A stretch of DNA of 7,749 nucleotides, taken from JBLHRE01 sp047625765. Its GTDB lineage: Bacteria > Bacteroidota > Bacteroidia > Flavobacteriales > JBLHRE01. The DNA lies in assembly GCA_047625765.1 (NCBI GenBank), contig JBLHRE010000084.1:1-7749 (forward strand), in the 5' to 3' direction. Positions 6,901-7,749 of the stretch are shown here, piece by piece. Every line of letters starts with the position of its first letter. The first letter of the stretch is position 1. The position numbers and the translations under genes were made by a program. Below the pieces are notes generated by a model. The model made no database searches. It saw only the letters and a program-made list of their open reading frames with translations, and was not told where the DNA came from.

Positions 6901-7749
6901 TATATTACAAGACAATAATAAAATTGATATTCTAAATTTCCGCCCTGGCAAAACATATATCATTCAGGCAGGAACAAATCAAACTATTGGTGAAACATTA
7001 AATTCTAATGGAGATTGTAGTAATAAGATAACCATTAAGAATTCTCCTGGGGCCCCTGCAAACTTAATTTATGCCCCTGCGGTTGGTACCATTTCTGTTA
7101 ATTATAATATAATATCTAATATAAATGCCTTAGGGAACTCCTTATTTTTAGCCAACAGTTCAGAAGATCTTGGAGGTAACACAGGTTGGGATTTTTCTGG
7201 ATTAAGTGGTGGCGATTTTTATTGGATTGGCGGGGACGGTGTATGGGACGATCCCTTGCATTGGTCGGCTAGTAGCGGAGGTCCGCCCACAGGAAATTGT
7301 ATTCCAGGGCCAGAAGATGATGTCTATTTTGATGTAAATAGTTTTTCGGCACCAGGCCAATCTGTCACCATTAACGTTTTAGACGCTTCTTGCCATAGTA
7401 TGTTTTGGACAGGAGCCAAGTTTACCCCAGCGTTTGAGGGGATTGGGTCAAATCCGATGCATATTTATGGCAGCTTGGTGCTAAATGCTGATATGAACTT
7501 AAGTTATTTAGGAGATACTAAATTCCTAACTGCAGAAGCGGGTCATACCGTAGAATCATTTGGCAAAGTTTTTCCATCAGATGTTCGTTTTATGGGGTCT
7601 GGCGATTGGAGCCTTATTGATGCACTAGCAACTTCAAAAACGGTTTCCTTAGAATCAGGTCAATTAAATACAGCAGGGCAAGAGGTTTGGGCGAATAAGT
7701 TTGATTTTACAGATGCAGGATCACCAAAAACTTTAATGCTTGGCTCTAG
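3929..7749 (+). CDS. Giant secreted surface protein with tandem ~357-residue modules (3' end outside window)
   Basis: The frame is open from ATG 3929 to the window edge: 1273 complete codons with two bases left over, so the protein is truncated here. Residues 1-23 form a signal peptide (basic Arg4/Lys7, hydrophobic core, AIA cleavage site before Lys24). From residue 25 the protein consists of tandem modules starting at 25, 376, 738 and 1096. Each opens with [DE]xYW[IV]GGxGxW and a second Trp 6 residues later, followed by a DDVYFDANSF-like motif and a Cys-x3-[DF]W motif. The body is Asn/Thr/Gly-rich with short alternating strands, as in secreted beta-helix or beta-solenoid adhesins. I recall such modules from large Bacteroidota surface proteins, often with C-terminal T9SS or gliding-associated domains; that end lies beyond the window, so the secretion route is inferred. 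No enzyme motif was found. The nearest upstream in-frame stop is at 3881, with no ATG between it and 3929, which supports this start. The upstream sequence CCAAATAAT has no Shine-Dalgarno. A role in adhesion or the cell surface is likely but unproven. Confidence 0.85.
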   Translation, partial: MLLRLLKLAAILIVMSYGNQAIAKDYYWIGGTGSWSNINNWATISGGSTIHVVVPATNDNVIFDANSFTGSNQIVTIDVGNATCHDMDWMGAKFTPRLEGGEVRMTGSLTLIPQMAVNLTGAFRFESVSLNETIVFANHTLPDVYFNGVGASWTVQDDLNMSGKTLHLINGQVTIANKTVIIGTVLADNTGIKGIDFTNSTIALDGSGLIWDLNGINSSMDFTNAPITANGPGLNFKTTNVPIDYFDLTFSNPLSTATIDGIGSNFNRVVFASNGYLFGNNSFVDLTFAESKTYLLEQGKTQSITGDWIADGICLDETIIRSSGATQANVTKTSDQDFNYVIMTGISASGAIFTAYFSQDVSDNLGITFVPKISRDLYWVGGSGNWDDISHWALISGGPGGECIPEEIDDVYFDANSFTSGGQVVVLNINGECRNMDWSAASNQPTFNGSRLLQIFGDLVLSFAMTEEINRMYFSATDLGHTIKTNGTVVNSDIWFEGDGGEWTFLDEINLNDKIWYHQFGSVVTDDFDVYCSFYFSDYNNARTLTLGASNIYITPKQGSSNAWRMNGANFTLNAGTSHIHIECKENRDINFTANGATTLQFNDLSFEKDYSVGVIQGTTNFRDIVYETHGNISNSIFARNVTFEPGFTYIIEGNQYLNVSGTLTANGTCAETIEIGTTPNQIAYISKTNGPILISWVTIENITVPDTLTSGPFTVNNGIDLGNNNKGWTFVDRQAYELYWVGGDGLWNEATNWSFSSGETGNGCVPTPIDDVFFDENSFSGSNDIVTIDTLEAYCHSMDWSGSQGNPVFESKKELNIYGSLTFIEDMSIVFSKTTYFVSYELGNTISSASQIFNKGVNFDRIEGGWQFEDAFETSENMRFNSGLLNTNSQDVTAKKFICDTEGKRSLILGATQFLVTATNNAWIARRLDYILDAGTSKITLSANNANFFHKNGSTKHTYYDVEFTGLGGVSSLYGLNMDLHEVTFNSDGVILQDNNKIDILNFRPGKTYIIQAGTNQTIGETLNSNGDCSNKITIKNSPGAPANLIYAPAVGTISVNYNIISNINALGNSLFLANSSEDLGGNTGWDFSGLSGGDFYWIGGDGVWDDPLHWSASSGGPPTGNCIPGPEDDVYFDVNSFSAPGQSVTINVLDASCHSMFWTGAKFTPAFEGIGSNPMHIYGSLVLNADMNLSYLGDTKFLTAEAGHTVESFGKVFPSDVRFMGSGDWSLIDALATSKTVSLESGQLNTAGQEVWANKFDFTDAGSPKTLMLGS
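4001..5053 (+). repeat. Surface-protein module 1 (residues 25-375)
   Basis: The module opens with DYYWIGGTGSW and has the NDNVIFDANSF motif at residues 58-68, the TCHDMDW motif with Cys84, and a terminal element YLLEQGKTQ followed by DGIC (Cys314). It closes with DNLGITF, where modules 2 and 3 close with GWTF or GWDF. It lacks the first cysteine of the pair seen in modules 2-4, having Val at residue 53 instead. Length 351 residues. Confidence 0.85.
5054..6139 (+). repeat. Surface-protein module 2 (residues 376-737)
   Basis: The module opens with DLYWVGGSGNW. It has the cysteine pair Cys403 (ECIPEE) and Cys433 (ECRNMDW), 30 residues apart, with the IDDVYFDANSF motif between them. The core holds a LTLGASNIYI strand and a LNAGTSHIHI strand. 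The terminal element is TYIIEGNQY then NGTC (Cys670), and it ends NNNKGWTF. Extra cysteines occur at 532 and 584. Length 362 residues. Confidence 0.87.
6140..7213 (+). repeat. Surface-protein module 3 (residues 738-1095)
   Basis: The module opens with ELYWVGGDGLW. The cysteine pair is Cys765 (GCVPTP) and Cys796 (YCHSMDW), 31 residues apart, around IDDVFFDENSF. Core strands LILGATQFLV and LDAGTSKITL align with those of module 2. The terminal element is TYIIQAGTNQ then NGDC (Cys1030), ending GGNTGWDF. Length 358 residues. Confidence 0.87.
7214..7749 (+). repeat. Surface-protein module 4, cut by the window edge (residues 1096-1273)
   Basis: The module opens with DFYWIGGDGVW. The cysteine pair is Cys1124 (NCIPGP) and Cys1155 (SCHSMFW), 31 residues apart, around EDDVYFDVNSF. 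It continues through a VRFMGSGDW strand to LMLGS, which corresponds to LTLGA/LILGA of modules 2 and 3. About half a module is present. Confidence 0.85.

Noticed and set aside
4001..7749. Repeats considered as a CRISPR array, mobile element or nucleotide-level tandem repeat
   Set aside because: The ~1.07-kb units are conserved mainly at the protein level, remain in frame and have no spacers, terminal inverted repeats or transposase.
1..7749. Possible defence system, biosynthetic cluster or other new multi-gene system
   Set aside because: The three genes are convergent and divergent with no shared operon, nuclease, NTPase or toxin motifs; all look like envelope or surface proteins.

Overview
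The window comes from an AT-rich bacterial genome, most likely a member of the Bacteroidota (Flavobacteriia/Cytophagia type). Four things point there. One protein ends in a recognisable type IX secretion (T9SS) type A sorting domain. A very long secreted protein is built from a Trp/Gly-rich module that I recall from large surface proteins of gliding Bacteroidota. The starts have no Shine-Dalgarno sequence. The best promoter candidate fits the Bacteroidota TTTG-N19~21-TAnnTTTG pattern.

Layout: (1) 8-1000, plus strand: an exported protein with an N-terminal part shaped like an alpha/beta-hydrolase esterase but without the expected nucleophile motif, followed by a T9SS sorting domain. (2) 1009-3801, minus strand: a 930-residue AsmA-like protein with one N-terminal membrane anchor, a long beta-rich periplasmic body, and a roughly 115-residue C-terminal tail of 11-residue repeats. 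It converges on gene 1 with only 8 bp between the stop codons. (3) 3802-3928: a divergent intergenic region with a good promoter candidate for gene 3. (4) 3929 to the window end, plus strand: a reading frame still open at base 7749 (1273 codons seen). It encodes a signal peptide and then four tandem modules of 351-362 residues, the fourth cut by the window edge.

All three proteins act in the cell envelope. Genes 1 and 3 are probably exported through the outer membrane; for gene 3 this is inferred, because its C-terminus is outside the window. The AsmA-like protein probably works between the membranes, where the family is linked to lipid transport and outer-membrane homeostasis. The genes are convergent and divergent rather than co-directional, so they do not form an operon, and nothing in the sequence shows that they share a pathway.

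I see no RNA genes, CRISPR array, insertion sequence, phage gene or defence system. The most interesting points are the regular giant-protein modules with a recurrent cysteine pair, the 11-residue-repeat tail on the AsmA-like protein, and the apparently catalytically dead esterase-like T9SS substrate.
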